Source: DASUPK01 sp963736685 (GTDB lineage Bacteria > Actinomycetota > Thermoleophilia > Solirubrobacterales > 70-9). From it: DNA of 64,000 nt. Positions 51,895 to 60,308 of the stretch are shown piece after piece. The stretch spans positions 62,001-126,000 of the forward strand of contig CAVTPZ010000017.1 in the NCBI GenBank assembly GCA_963736685.1, given 5' to 3'. A model generated the notes under the pieces. The model was not told the DNA's origin and did no database searches. It saw only the letters and a list, made by a program, of their open reading frames with translations. Within the stretch, counting starts at the first letter, position 1. Each line of letters begins with the position of its first letter. The position numbers and the translations under genes are program-made.

Positions 51895-52158
51895 GTGACA
51901 TGCGAACTCGTCGTCGTGGCCCTGGGCGGAAACGCTCTCCTGCGCCGCGGCCAGGCGGCCGATGCGGCGACCCAGCGCCGGAACGTCGCGGCGGCAGTCG
52001 CCGCGGTGGCGGAAGTAGCGCGCACGCAACGTGGTCGTCACTCATGGCAATGGCCCCCAGGTCGGCCTGCTGGCGCTGCAGAGCGAGGCCTATCCCAAGG
52101 TCACCCCGTATCCGCTCGACGTCCTCGGCGCCGAGAGCGAGGGGATGATCGGCTACCG
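51895..52158 (+). pseudogene. arcC: Truncated, frameshifted carbamate kinase remnant
   Basis: It begins MTCELVVVALGGNALLRRGQ and follows arcC copy 1. A 2-base deletion near 52027 breaks the frame; shifted, it resumes VVVTHGNGPQVGLLALQSEA and stops matching after ESEGMIGY at 52158. The following bases belong to the convergent GDPD gene. About 70% of the kinase is gone, so it cannot be active. Confidence 0.85.
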
Positions 52159-52160
52159 GG

Positions 52161-52817
52161 TCAGGATGCCGCCCGCAGTCGCGCAGGGTCATTCGTCGCC
52201 ACACCGGCGACGCCGAGATCGGCGATCCTCGCGAACCGCGCCGGCTCGTCGACGGTCCAGGCGAACAGCCGGCGACCGAGTCGCCCGATGGCATCCGCGA
52301 TCTCAGCTTCCACGAGCGTGTGGTGCAGCATCACGTCGTCGAAGCGTCCGGCAGCGAGCTCGTGCAGCAACCGCTCACGCCAGGCGCGCGGGTGCCAGCG
52401 GTTGGCGCGGCGAGAGATGTATCCGCCGATCGAGATTGCCGTCCGGGCATTCGCAGCGACCGTCCGCACCGTTTCGACGATGTCCGCCGACTGAGAAGAG
52501 ATCAGGGAGCGCTCCAGCAGGCCGTGCCCGCGCAGCATCGCCACGATCGCTGACTCGCCGCCCCGGCCCTTGACGTCCACGTTCAACGCGATCCCCGAGA
52601 AGCGCGGCTGCGCGAGGTAGTCCAGGGCGTCGTCGAGAGTCAGACAGCCGCGACGGAGAGCTTGGGGAGCGAGGTGCGCCACCAGCAGCCGCGATCCCCG
52701 CGGCCGGACGTCGAACTCGATCATGTCGACACCCGCTCGCTGGGCTGCGTCGAACGATGCGATCGTATTCGCAGGAGCGATCGCGCTCGCACCACCGTGG
52801 CCGATCAGAATGGTCAT
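52161..52817 (-). CDS. Glycerophosphodiester phosphodiesterase family protein
   Basis: The 218-residue TIM-barrel protein has GHGGASAIAPANTIASFDAA, GVDMIEFDVRP (metal Glu and Asp), GIALNVDVKG, and LFAWTVDEPARFARIADLGV AGVATNDP near the end. The usual HRGAS opening is HGGAS here: His is kept, the Arg that contacts phosphate is replaced by Gly. It starts where the SCP2-hydrolase stop overlaps by one base, so it is the third gene of an operon with HMG-CoA reductase. It may release glycerol-3-phosphate from lipids, with altered specificity. Confidence 0.83.
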   Translation of the reverse strand: MTILIGHGGASAIAPANTIASFDAAQRAGVDMIEFDVRPRGSRLLVAHLAPQALRRGCLTLDDALDYLAQPRFSGIALNVDVKGRGGESAIVAMLRGHGLLERSLISSQSADIVETVRTVAANARTAISIGGYISRRANRWHPRAWRERLLHELAAGRFDDVMLHHTLVEAEIADAIGRLGRRLFAWTVDEPARFARIADLGVAGVATNDPARLRAAS

Positions 52818-54007
52818 CAGGCGAAGAACCCCCGGATCGCGTCGTGCGTCTGCTTCGGTGCCTCGAGCTGCGGCACATGGCCGCAGTCGAGCTCCAGGTG
52901 ACGCGCCGCGGGCAGTGCCCGCTCGACGTGCTTCCTGAAGCCCAGCGGCACGACCTGATCGTGGCGACCCCAGATGAACAGCGTCCGGGGCGACATCTGG
53001 GCGAGGCGACTCCAGAAGCCGCGTTCGCCGAGCGGCTCGTCGAGATAGATGTTCCGTGCCGCCTCGTAGAACGCGACCCGGCCGCGCGGGGTGAGATAGG
53101 AGCGCAGGAACTCATCCACGCCCGCGGCCGACCAGCCGTCCTTGCCACCCGGAACCAGGTTGCGGACGATCGGCTCGGTGATCACGCGCGGCGCTGGCTG
53201 GATCAGGCCGAGCATGGGAAGTGGTGCCTGGAGCAGCCAGCGCCAGCGGCGACTTCGCAACCAGGCGAGCGCCGGGCAGAGCAGGGCCATTCTCCCAGTG
53301 CGCTCGGGTCGCAGCAGCCCCACCTCGATCGCCACGCGCCCGCCCATGCTGTTGCCGATCAGGTGGGCGCGCTCGATCTCCAGCTCGTCTAGCAGGGCCT
53401 CGATTGCGCCAGCGAAGTAGGGAGCGTCATAGGGGGCGCCGAGCGGCTTGTCGGAATCGCCGAACCCCGGCAGGTCCATCGCGATCACTCGATGCTGGTC
53501 GGCGAGCGCGGCGACCGTGGGGAGGAATGAGGCCTTGGTCGCGCCCAGCCCGTGCACGCAGATCACGGGATCGCCCTCGCCCGCTGAGAGCGTCGAAATC
53601 CTGCCGAGCCGGGTGCGGACGGATTCGAAGCGAAGCCGACGCTCATCGGCTATGGCGCTGGTGGCGGCAAGGAAGCCGACGCCGAGGTGCAGGTTCTGCC
53701 GGACGCTCAGGCGGCCCTCCCGGAAGGCGAGCATTCCACCGCGCACGTCACGGGCGATCTCCTCCCAGGTTGCGAAGTCGGCGCTCAACAGGGCGTCGGG
53801 CTGGCGGTCGCTCGCCGGCTCTAACTTGATCGCGCCGTCATCGATCACCGCCTCCCACTCGCCCTCGCCATCGACAGCCAGCCGGATGCGCGCCGAGCCG
53901 CTGGGCACGTCGATCACATCGGGGTCGAAGCGCTCGATCAGGGCGGTGAGCCCGGCCGGAGGGCGGCTCTCTGGTGTCGGCCGCTTTTCGGCGTCGACAA
54001 CTGCCAT
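52817..54007 (-). CDS. SCP2-domain/alpha-beta hydrolase fusion
   Basis: The 396-residue protein has an N-terminal SCP2-like sterol/lipid carrier domain (about 25-125: SARIRLAVDGEGEWEAVIDD, DALLSADFATWEEIARDVRG, RLSVRQNLHLGVGFLAAT). An alpha/beta hydrolase follows (about 135-396) with ICVHGLGATKASFLPTVAAL, elbow IGNSMGGRVAIEVG, acid in WGRHDQVVP and His in DCGHVPQLEAP. The SCP2 part may present a hydrophobic ester to the hydrolase. It lies 18 bases after HMG-CoA reductase and overlaps the GDPD start, so all three are co-transcribed. Confidence 0.85.
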   Translation of the reverse strand: MAVVDAEKRPTPESRPPAGLTALIERFDPDVIDVPSGSARIRLAVDGEGEWEAVIDDGAIKLEPASDRQPDALLSADFATWEEIARDVRGGMLAFREGRLSVRQNLHLGVGFLAATSAIADERRLRFESVRTRLGRISTLSAGEGDPVICVHGLGATKASFLPTVAALADQHRVIAMDLPGFGDSDKPLGAPYDAPYFAGAIEALLDELEIERAHLIGNSMGGRVAIEVGLLRPERTGRMALLCPALAWLRSRRWRWLLQAPLPMLGLIQPAPRVITEPIVRNLVPGGKDGWSAAGVDEFLRSYLTPRGRVAFYEAARNIYLDEPLGERGFWSRLAQMSPRTLFIWGRHDQVVPLGFRKHVERALPAARHLELDCGHVPQLEAPKQTHDAIRGFFA

Positions 54008-54025
54008 GAGCAGAGTATGGAGCCC

Positions 54026-55210
54026 CTACGGCCGGTTGCGGCCCAACAGGTCGTGGGCCCTGACCCATTCCTCGGCGAGGATCGCCCATCCGAGCGAGAG
54101 CTCGCCACACAGCACCGTCGCAGCGACGATCTCAGCCAGCTTTCGAACCTTTCCCTCCCCGTAGCAACCGAGCAGCTCCAGGCACTCACGCTGGGTAGCG
54201 AGCCCGGTGCCGCCGCCGTAGGTGCCGACGATCAGAGAGGGAAGCGTGATCGAGGCGTAGTAGTCGCCGTTGGCGGACGGCTCACTGAAGCCGAGGGCCG
54301 CAGAGGACTCCGCGACATTGGCTGCGTCCTGGCCGGTAGCAATGAACAGAGCGGCAATTCCGTTGGCCGACTGGAGGCCGTTGTTGTTGACCCCGGACAT
54401 GAAGCCGCCGAGCTGCGACACCTGGCGTGCCCGGAATAGCTTGGCGGTGGTCGCATGCATGTGCTCTTCGATCAGCGCACCGGGAATCGTCGCCTCAGCG
54501 ACGACGCGTTTGCCACGCGTCCGGAGCACGTTGATCTGCGAGCTCTTCTTGTCCGTGGCGAAGTTCGACTCGAGGTAGAAGTTGGTGATTCCCTCATAGT
54601 TGGAGGTGATCCACGCGCACGCCGCCGCGGTCGCCTTGCCGGTGAGGTTCTGTCCCGCGGCGTCGCCGGTCGTGTAATCGAAGCGCGTAAACAGAATCCG
54701 GCTGGCGGAGTACTGCTCGACCCTGCGCAGCCGGCCGGTGCGAGTCGTGCTTTCCGCCGCCTGCCTGATCTCCGCGAAGTGTTCGGTCAGCCATTCTCCG
54801 AACGCTCGTGCCTCGCGGGCGCTCTGGAACACGAAGGCCGGGGCCCGCTGCATGGCGTCGTCCAAGACCGTGGTCGTCACGCCGCCAGCCTCGTGAAGCA
54901 TCTTCATGCCTCGGTTGTAGCTGGCCACCAGAGTGCCCTCGCTCGTCGCCAGGGGAACGTAGAACTCGCCGCGCGCGTACTCGCCGTTGACGAGAAGCGG
55001 TCCAGCGATGCCGATCGGCACTTGCGCGACCCCGGTGAAGTGTTCGATGTTCCCGGGAAGAATCGAGGGATCGAAGGAGTACTTGGAGACGTGCTCGAGC
55101 TCCGTGCCCGTCTCCTCCTTCAGAAAGAGCCGGCGCGCCTCCGCGGCCTCGAGCGTGTAGTCGTTTTCGCGATCACGCGGAATCTTCTTGCGCGCCTTGG
55201 GAAGTGTCAT
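54026..55210 (-). CDS. Hydroxymethylglutaryl-CoA reductase (NADPH-type, class I-like)
   Basis: The 394-residue protein has the catalytic elements: Glu in LATSEGTLVASYNRGMK, TGDAAGQNLTGKATAAACAW, Lys in FATDKKSSQINVL, Asp in ATGQDAANVAES, VGTYGGGTGLATQRECLELL and a late His in WVRAHDLLGRNR. It reduces HMG-CoA to mevalonate, the entry to mevalonate-type isoprenoid synthesis. No other mevalonate-pathway gene is nearby. Start 55210 (MTLPKARKK) is chosen; the upstream frame is Arg-rich and not coding-like. It heads an operon with the SCP2-hydrolase and GDPD genes. Confidence 0.92.
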   Translation of the reverse strand: MTLPKARKKIPRDRENDYTLEAAEARRLFLKEETGTELEHVSKYSFDPSILPGNIEHFTGVAQVPIGIAGPLLVNGEYARGEFYVPLATSEGTLVASYNRGMKMLHEAGGVTTTVLDDAMQRAPAFVFQSAREARAFGEWLTEHFAEIRQAAESTTRTGRLRRVEQYSASRILFTRFDYTTGDAAGQNLTGKATAAACAWITSNYEGITNFYLESNFATDKKSSQINVLRTRGKRVVAEATIPGALIEEHMHATTAKLFRARQVSQLGGFMSGVNNNGLQSANGIAALFIATGQDAANVAESSAALGFSEPSANGDYYASITLPSLIVGTYGGGTGLATQRECLELLGCYGEGKVRKLAEIVAATVLCGELSLGWAILAEEWVRAHDLLGRNRP

Positions 55211-55296
55211 CGCATCTGGTTGGTCACGCGGACCTCGGAATCGTCGTCTGGCGATGGTCGCACCTCTGGCCCCTTGCGCGCACCCGCGCCGAGAAC

Positions 55297-56379
55297 TCAG
55301 CGGAAGCTCTGCAGCACCTGGGTCGCCGACTCGTAGCCCTGCCGGATCAGCCGCGGCCACTGCCTCCGGTCCAGGAAAAGGTCGTAGAACGAGACGCCTC
55401 GGATCTCCGCCTCGTCGATCGGCTCGATCAGCTTCAGCTTCTCCCCCAGCTCGTCCTTCGCCCGCCGCGCCAATTCGAGGTGGTAGCCCTGCTGCAGCTG
55501 TCGGCTCGCCTGCAGCAGGCCGCCGGTCCTATCCGGCCAGCCGCTTATGTCCCGGGGCTCGAAGCCCTTGGGCAGCATCAGGTTGACGCCGATCACGTGG
55601 TCGAAGCGGTCACCGGCTTCGATCGCCGGCTGTGCCGGCCAGTTCTCGATGATCCCCCCATCCACGTAGAGATGTCCCCGTACGGACACCGACTCGATGA
55701 ACAGGGGCAGCGCGATCGCCACGCGGACGAGGTGGCCGATGGTGACCTCCGGCGTGAGCCTCGATCCGAAGTACTCGACCCTGCCGAGGTCCATGTTGTA
55801 GACGATGGTCGTGATCGGAATTGGCGCCTCCCCGCACGGCATCCCCGTCAGCCGCGTGTCGAAGAGGCGTTCGATCGCCTCCCCCTTCGCCAGCCCCGAG
55901 AACCCTCTGAGCGCCGAGAGAGCGAACCGGGGCAGCTTCAGCCACTGGATGTCCAGGTAGTCCTCCGGCCGCCAGGAGAGCGAGAAGTTCGTCATCTCGT
56001 CGGAGCTCATCCCCGCCGCCCACATCGAGCCCCAGATCGCGCCGCCGGAGCACCCGATGATCTCGGCCGGCTCGACTCCCGCCTCCTCGAAGGCGCGTTT
56101 GACGCCCGCGAGGGCCACGGCCGCCCCGCCGCCCCCCGAGGCCACCAGGGCGATCCGCTTGCCCTGAAGCTCCGGCACCGGTCGCGAGCGGAACGGCTGC
56201 AGGTGCGCCGAGGGGTCAATCGGCACGGGGCGGTCGATCAGCGGAAGAGGCAGCAGCGTTCGTCGCGCCCGCCGCAGGAATCCCAGGTCGGCGACGATCT
56301 CCCCCAGGTCGAGCCATTCGGTGAAGCGCTCGAACTGCGCCTTCACCTCGTACAGGTCCAACCGGTCGTCGAGGGCCAT
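55297..56379 (-). CDS. Patatin-like phospholipase
   Basis: The 360-residue protein has the patatin dyad: oxyanion loop ALVASGGGGAAVALAGVKRA, nucleophile in IIGCSGGAIWGSMW (G-C-S-G-G), and the Asp in YVDGGIIENWPAQPA. An N-terminal helical part of about 75 residues and a C-terminal helical part (VSFYDLFLDRRQWPRLIRQG) flank it. Patatins release fatty acids from phospholipids or neutral lipids. It lies on the same strand 86 bases upstream of HMG-CoA reductase. Confidence 0.9.
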   Translation of the reverse strand: MALDDRLDLYEVKAQFERFTEWLDLGEIVADLGFLRRARRTLLPLPLIDRPVPIDPSAHLQPFRSRPVPELQGKRIALVASGGGGAAVALAGVKRAFEEAGVEPAEIIGCSGGAIWGSMWAAGMSSDEMTNFSLSWRPEDYLDIQWLKLPRFALSALRGFSGLAKGEAIERLFDTRLTGMPCGEAPIPITTIVYNMDLGRVEYFGSRLTPEVTIGHLVRVAIALPLFIESVSVRGHLYVDGGIIENWPAQPAIEAGDRFDHVIGVNLMLPKGFEPRDISGWPDRTGGLLQASRQLQQGYHLELARRAKDELGEKLKLIEPIDEAEIRGVSFYDLFLDRRQWPRLIRQGYESATQVLQSFR

Positions 56380-56489
56380 TCCGAGGTCAGCCTAGTGGCC
56401 TCCGTATGCCGGTTTCCAACGAACCGGTTAGCAGCGCCCGCTGCGCCCCTGTTGCGGCTTCAATAAGACCTGTGACAAACGCGGCAAGC

Positions 56490-57437
56490 ATGGACGCGCC
56501 CGTGAGCCCGAGTACCAGGGGCGAGCCTGTCATCAGCGTCCGGGGTCTGCGTAAGTCCTATGGGGAACGGGAGGTGGTGCGAGGCATCGACCTCGCGATC
56601 CACGCAGGCGAGATCTTCGCTTTCCTGGGACCCAACGGCGCAGGCAAGACCGTCACCGTGGAGATCCTCGAGGGATACCGCACGCGTACCGGCGGCACGG
56701 TGACCGTGCTCGGCGAGGACCCGCAGGGCGCGAGCCGAGAGTGGCACTCGCGGATCGGGGTGGTCCTGCAGAGCTGCACGATGCCGGGCGAGCTCACCGT
56801 CGGCGAGTTGCTCGAGCTCTACGCCAGCTACTACCCCCGGCCGCGGCCAGTCGGAGAGACGATCGAGCTCGTCGGATTGGAGGATGACCGGGGTTCGCGA
56901 GCGATGCGGCTCTCGGGCGGACAGCAGCGCCGCCTGGACGTGGCGCTGGCGCTGATCGGCGATCCAGAGCTCGTCTTCCTGGACGAGCCCACCACCGGAT
57001 TCGATCCCGCGGCTCGTCACCACGCATGGGAGGTGATCTCGAACCTCCGCGATCTCGGCAAGACGGTGTTCCTCACCACCCACTACATGGAGGAAGCACA
57101 GGCGCTCGCCGATCGCCTGGCGGTGATCTCCGCAGGGCGGATCGTCTCCGAGGGCACGCCGGAGACGCTCGGCGGCCGCGACAAGGCCCCGAGCGACATC
57201 TCGTTCACGCCGCCGCAGGGGGTAGATATCGGCTCCCTGCCGGCTGAGCTCGCCGCCCGCGCCGAGGCGCGTGACGGCCGCCTGCACCTGCAAAGCGAGC
57301 ATCCGGCGCGGGCGCTGCACCACCTCGGGGCCTGGGCGCTGGAACATGGTTGCGAGCTGACAGACCTGACCGTGGGCAGGCCGACGCTGGAGGACGTCTA
57401 CCTTCGGCTGACCGAGACGACGGAGCGAGACCTGTGA
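56490..57437 (+). CDS. ABC-2 type exporter, ATP-binding subunit
   Basis: About 315 residues with Walker A FLGPNGAGKTVTVEIL, signature MRLSGGQQRRLDVALALIGD, Walker B ELVFLDEPTTGFDP and the switch His in FLTTHYMEEA. The C-terminal extension ending PTLEDVYLRLTETTERDL is typical of DrrA-like drug or lipid exporters. ATG 56490 is favoured (MDAPVSPSTRG); a GTG at 56472 is the alternative. Its stop overlaps the permease GTG in a GTGA junction. Substrate unknown. Confidence 0.92.
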   Translation: MDAPVSPSTRGEPVISVRGLRKSYGEREVVRGIDLAIHAGEIFAFLGPNGAGKTVTVEILEGYRTRTGGTVTVLGEDPQGASREWHSRIGVVLQSCTMPGELTVGELLELYASYYPRPRPVGETIELVGLEDDRGSRAMRLSGGQQRRLDVALALIGDPELVFLDEPTTGFDPAARHHAWEVISNLRDLGKTVFLTTHYMEEAQALADRLAVISAGRIVSEGTPETLGGRDKAPSDISFTPPQGVDIGSLPAELAARAEARDGRLHLQSEHPARALHHLGAWALEHGCELTDLTVGRPTLEDVYLRLTETTERDL

Positions 57438-58204
57438 TCGATCGGCACCTCCTCGCCACCCAGTTTCGCTCAGACCTCATGGTCTTTTGGCGGAACCCGC
57501 AGTCGCGGACCTTCACCATCGCGCTGCCGATTGTCTTCCTGGTCATCTTCGCCGCGATCTTCAAGGGTTCGACGATCGTCGATGGCCGCGCGATCAAGCT
57601 CACCACCTATTACGTGCCGGGGATCATGACCCTCGGGATCATCTCGGCGAGCTTCGTCAACCTGACGGTCGCAATCGTCACCCAGCGCGAGGCGGGTGTG
57701 CTGAAGAGGGCCCGCGCCACGCCTGTCCCCGCCGGGGTGGTGATCGCGAGCAGGGCTGCGGTTGGCGTCCTCGTCGCACTGGCGATGTCGGGGCTTCTGC
57801 TGGCGATCGGGAGGCTCGGATACGGAGTCGAGCTTCCCGGCTCGACCATGCCGGGGCTGATCGTCGCCGTGGTCATCGGGGCCGCCTCGTTCTGCTGTCT
57901 CAGCTTCGCGGTCTCGACGCTGATCCGCGCGGCCGATGCCGCCGCGCCGGCGACGAACCTGATGGTCCTGCCGCTCTACTTCATCTCAGGTGTGTTCGTG
58001 CCCGAGAGCCAGATCCCGCCGTTCCTCCGCCACGTCGCCGACCTGTTCCCGATCCGCCACCTCTCGCAGGCGCTACTGGAGCCATTCGTAGCGACACACG
58101 GAAGCGGGATCGCCGTCGATCATCTACTGATCGTGGCCATTTGGGGAATCACGGGGTTGGCTCTCGCGACGCGCACCTTCAGGTGGACGCCCCGGATCGC
58201 CTGA
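57434..58204 (+). CDS. ABC-2 type exporter, permease subunit
   Basis: The 256-residue protein has six predicted helices and the ABC-2 pattern: FRSDLMVFWRNPQSRTFTIA, YYVPGIMTLGIISASFVNLT, QREAGVLKRARATPVPAGVV (coupling helix region), and LMVLPLYFISGVFVPESQIP followed by FPIRHLSQALLEPF. Translationally coupled to the ATPase, it forms the transport channel. A terminator with 13-bp arms follows 43 bases after the stop. Confidence 0.92.
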   Translation: MIDRHLLATQFRSDLMVFWRNPQSRTFTIALPIVFLVIFAAIFKGSTIVDGRAIKLTTYYVPGIMTLGIISASFVNLTVAIVTQREAGVLKRARATPVPAGVVIASRAAVGVLVALAMSGLLLAIGRLGYGVELPGSTMPGLIVAVVIGAASFCCLSFAVSTLIRAADAAAPATNLMVLPLYFISGVFVPESQIPPFLRHVADLFPIRHLSQALLEPFVATHGSGIAVDHLLIVAIWGITGLALATRTFRWTPRIA

Positions 58205-58246
58205 CGCGACGAAATCACGCCGCCGTGATGCGCTGATCCGGAAACA

Positions 58247-58274
58247 CAAGAGGGCCGCATCTGCGGCCCTCTTG
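58247..58274 (+). terminator. Strong terminator-like hairpin after the ABC exporter
   Basis: Perfect 13-bp arms CAAGAGGGCCGCA and TGCGGCCCTCTTG with a 2-base loop. It is the longest hairpin in the window and ends the exporter operon. Confidence 0.8.
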
Positions 58275-58277
58275 GGA

Positions 58278-58307
58278 GTAGCGGGGGCCCGATTCGTTTC
58301 TCGCTAC
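58278..58307. repeat. Intergenic hairpin repeat, copy 4
   Basis: Arms GTAGCG and CGCTAC with the conserved interior GGGGC, CGATTCG, TTTCT, three bases after the terminator. Downstream similarity to copy 3 runs on through AGGATCCGCGAGCG to about 58347. Confidence 0.7.
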
Positions 58308-58550
58308 CACCGTCCTAGGATCCGCGAGCGGACGACGCTACCTGCCTAGCGGTGTCGCGGAATAGCCGTTTAGCAGCGGTTTGCGGTAGCACACGAACCA
58401 TGCGGTCCTGATCGGCGCAGGTCAGACCGCATCAGATCCCGAAGAGCTGCCGGTCACGGTGCGATGGCAGGAGCGCGGGCTGCTCGATCAGCTGATCGAG
58501 CGCTTTTCGATCCCGCTCACAGTCTTTCGGCCCACCCGAACCTCACCCAG

Positions 58551-58595
58551 GCCGCCGCTGGACGAGAAGCCGCCCTTTCGCATGGAATGCGGGAG
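58551..58595. repeat. CTCGTCC/CCATGC hairpin repeat, copy E (inverted, decayed)
   Basis: On the minus strand it reads GCATTCCATGCGAAAG, then GGCTTCTCGTCC and AGCGGC. Both constant loops and their order match copy B, but the stems are degraded. Confidence 0.5.
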
Positions 58596-58630
58596 ACGGT
58601 CCCGCCCTTACCTCCCTAGAGCTAGTCCGA

Positions 58631-58837
58631 TCACGCGGGCGAGTGCCACGGGCCGAACTCGGTCGTCGCATCCGGTTGCTCGATCCGAACCTTGCGCAGA
58701 GCCTCAGGACTTTCGTCATCAGCAAACCGAAGTTCGAACACATTGCTTCCCCCGGCGAGTTGCATATCTCCATTGGCATCCAGGCAAAGGCCTGCAAGGA
58801 AGGTGCCAGCGCTGAAGTCCGATTCTGTCCTATCCAT
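58631..58837 (-). CDS. Possible 68-residue protein of unknown function
   Basis: The frame MDRTESDFSAGTFLAGLCLD continues NGDMQLAGGSNVFELRFADD and ends TEFGPWHSPA. The composition is that of a normal soluble acidic protein and unlike the Arg/Pro/Ser-rich shadow frames around it. No Shine-Dalgarno sequence or family is evident. It could be a real small gene or a remnant of a longer one. Confidence 0.4.
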   Translation of the reverse strand: MDRTESDFSAGTFLAGLCLDANGDMQLAGGSNVFELRFADDESPEALRKVRIEQPDATTEFGPWHSPA

Positions 58838-59574
58838 TGGCGCTCTCCGTGTCGGTATCTTGGTCGGCCACGGAAACTCTGACGCCCCTCCCGGACCTAC
58901 TAGCGGCTACTGCAGTTCCGATCAACCAGCCCTTGATTGCCGGCGACTCGTAAGCCCCTCCATGACGACCTCGATGGCGGACTTGGACGCGCACCTGGTG
59001 GGCAACCTTCCCGCAAGCGAGATGACGTTGGTTTCGAACGCGAGGAAGCTGCCTCAGCATCGTGCTGAGGCCTCCGTCGCAGAGGAGCGCGGCAAACGCA
59101 CAAGTTGAGGCTGACCTTCACGAGGAGCGAGCGGCGCGCAAGGAAGGCGAGCTGGAAAGCGATTAGTAGGTCCGCAGGCGCCAGAACCTCGGCGGGTCCT
59201 CAACTGAGTGCCGCATCCGACTTCAATGGTTTGACGGCCGCACAGCACCCTCAACGCCGCCGGGCTGTCGGAGTAGGGCCAATTAGCCTGCGGTAGTCCG
59301 CACCTCTCAAACGCTGAAAAGCGCGCGGCGAGATGCGGTTTCTACCGCTTGGACGAGAAGCGCCGGTTGTCTTGCCGCGACCGGGCTTAGGCTCGCACCG
59401 AACATTCGTTTGAGCGGTGTCTTAGCGGGTAACCCATTACTGCAAGGAAGCAAGGCAGCCTTGTTTCGCCAGACGCGAAGCAACTTGCCACACCCGGTTT
59501 GGGAGCAAATGGGCGAGAGTGACTGCGGTCACCTTGCACGGCCCAGGCGGGACATCCAAGGATTGGAGACAACT
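58838..59574. other. Gap of 737 bp without a convincing gene
   Basis: Open frames here are short and of shadow-like composition. The stretch is somewhat less GC-rich than its flanks and contains the inverted hairpin repeat F at 59343. No promoter can be assigned with confidence, although the DUF892 gene must be transcribed from its right part. Confidence 0.5.
59343..59363. repeat. CTCGTCC-loop hairpin repeat, copy F (inverted)
   Basis: On the minus strand: CGCTT, loop CTCGTCC, AAGCGGTA. Five base pairs of stem remain. The loop is unchanged relative to copies A-C. Confidence 0.5.
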
Positions 59575-60243
59575 GTGGAGGCCGGTACCAAGACCAGGGA
59601 CGCGAAGGTCGTGCAGCTGCTAAACGAGGCCTATGGCAAGGAGCGCCAGCTAGAGCTCTCGCTCGAGTCGCACATGGCGATGACGACGCGGGCCGACTAC
59701 GAGAAGCGCTTGCGACAGCATCTGAAGGAGACGAAGTCCCACGCATCGTCCGTAGCCAAGCGAATCAAGCAACTTGGCGGGACCGCCGAGACGGTTTCGC
59801 TGCCTGGTCCAGAAGCAGCGACCAAGGCTGCGCAGAGCCTGCAGGGCGCGGTCGGTAAGGCGAAGGCCGCGGCGCAGGGCCCGCTCCACCTGGCAAAGGG
59901 CTCAGGCGAGCAGGGGAAGATGCTTCACAACGCTCGCGCGGAATATCGCGAGGAGGCCGAGGAGATCGCCACCTACACCGTGATCAACGCGCTCGCCACG
60001 TCGGTGGGGGACAAGCAAACGGCAAAGCTCGCCCGCGACATCCTCAGCGAAGAGCAGCGGATGGCCGAGTATCTAGGCGAGCTGCTTCCGGAGTTGGCCA
60101 CCGACGTCGCTCATGACGAGATTCCCGTGTCGGAGATCAAGGGGGACGCTGATCGGCGGAGGTCGACGTCCTCCGGAGCCACCAGCCGTACGCCAAGGAA
60201 GAAGGCATCCGGCAACTCAACGAAGAGCAAGTCAGGGAAGTAG
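59575..60243 (+). CDS. DUF892 (YciE/YciF) ferritin-like protein with basic tail
   Basis: About 222 residues. The four-helix ferritin-like core has DAKVVQLLNEAYGKERQLEL, YEKRLRQHLKETKSHASSVA and YREEAEEIATYTVINALATS with the Glu/His metal-ligand spacing of DUF892. The last 35 residues are Ser/Thr/Lys-rich (SSGATSRTPRKKASGNSTKS), resembling DNA-binding tails. GTG 59575 has GGAG 8 bases upstream. DUF892 proteins are stress-induced. The next gene also encodes a basic, Ser/Lys-rich protein, so they may work together. Confidence 0.83.
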   Translation: MEAGTKTRDAKVVQLLNEAYGKERQLELSLESHMAMTTRADYEKRLRQHLKETKSHASSVAKRIKQLGGTAETVSLPGPEAATKAAQSLQGAVGKAKAAAQGPLHLAKGSGEQGKMLHNARAEYREEAEEIATYTVINALATSVGDKQTAKLARDILSEEQRMAEYLGELLPELATDVAHDEIPVSEIKGDADRRRSTSSGATSRTPRKKASGNSTKSKSGK

Positions 60244-60308
60244 GCAGGCGGCGCGAAGCGCATCTGACTGCACCGGAGCACCTGACTGCACCAGACCTAA
60301 GGAGAGAG

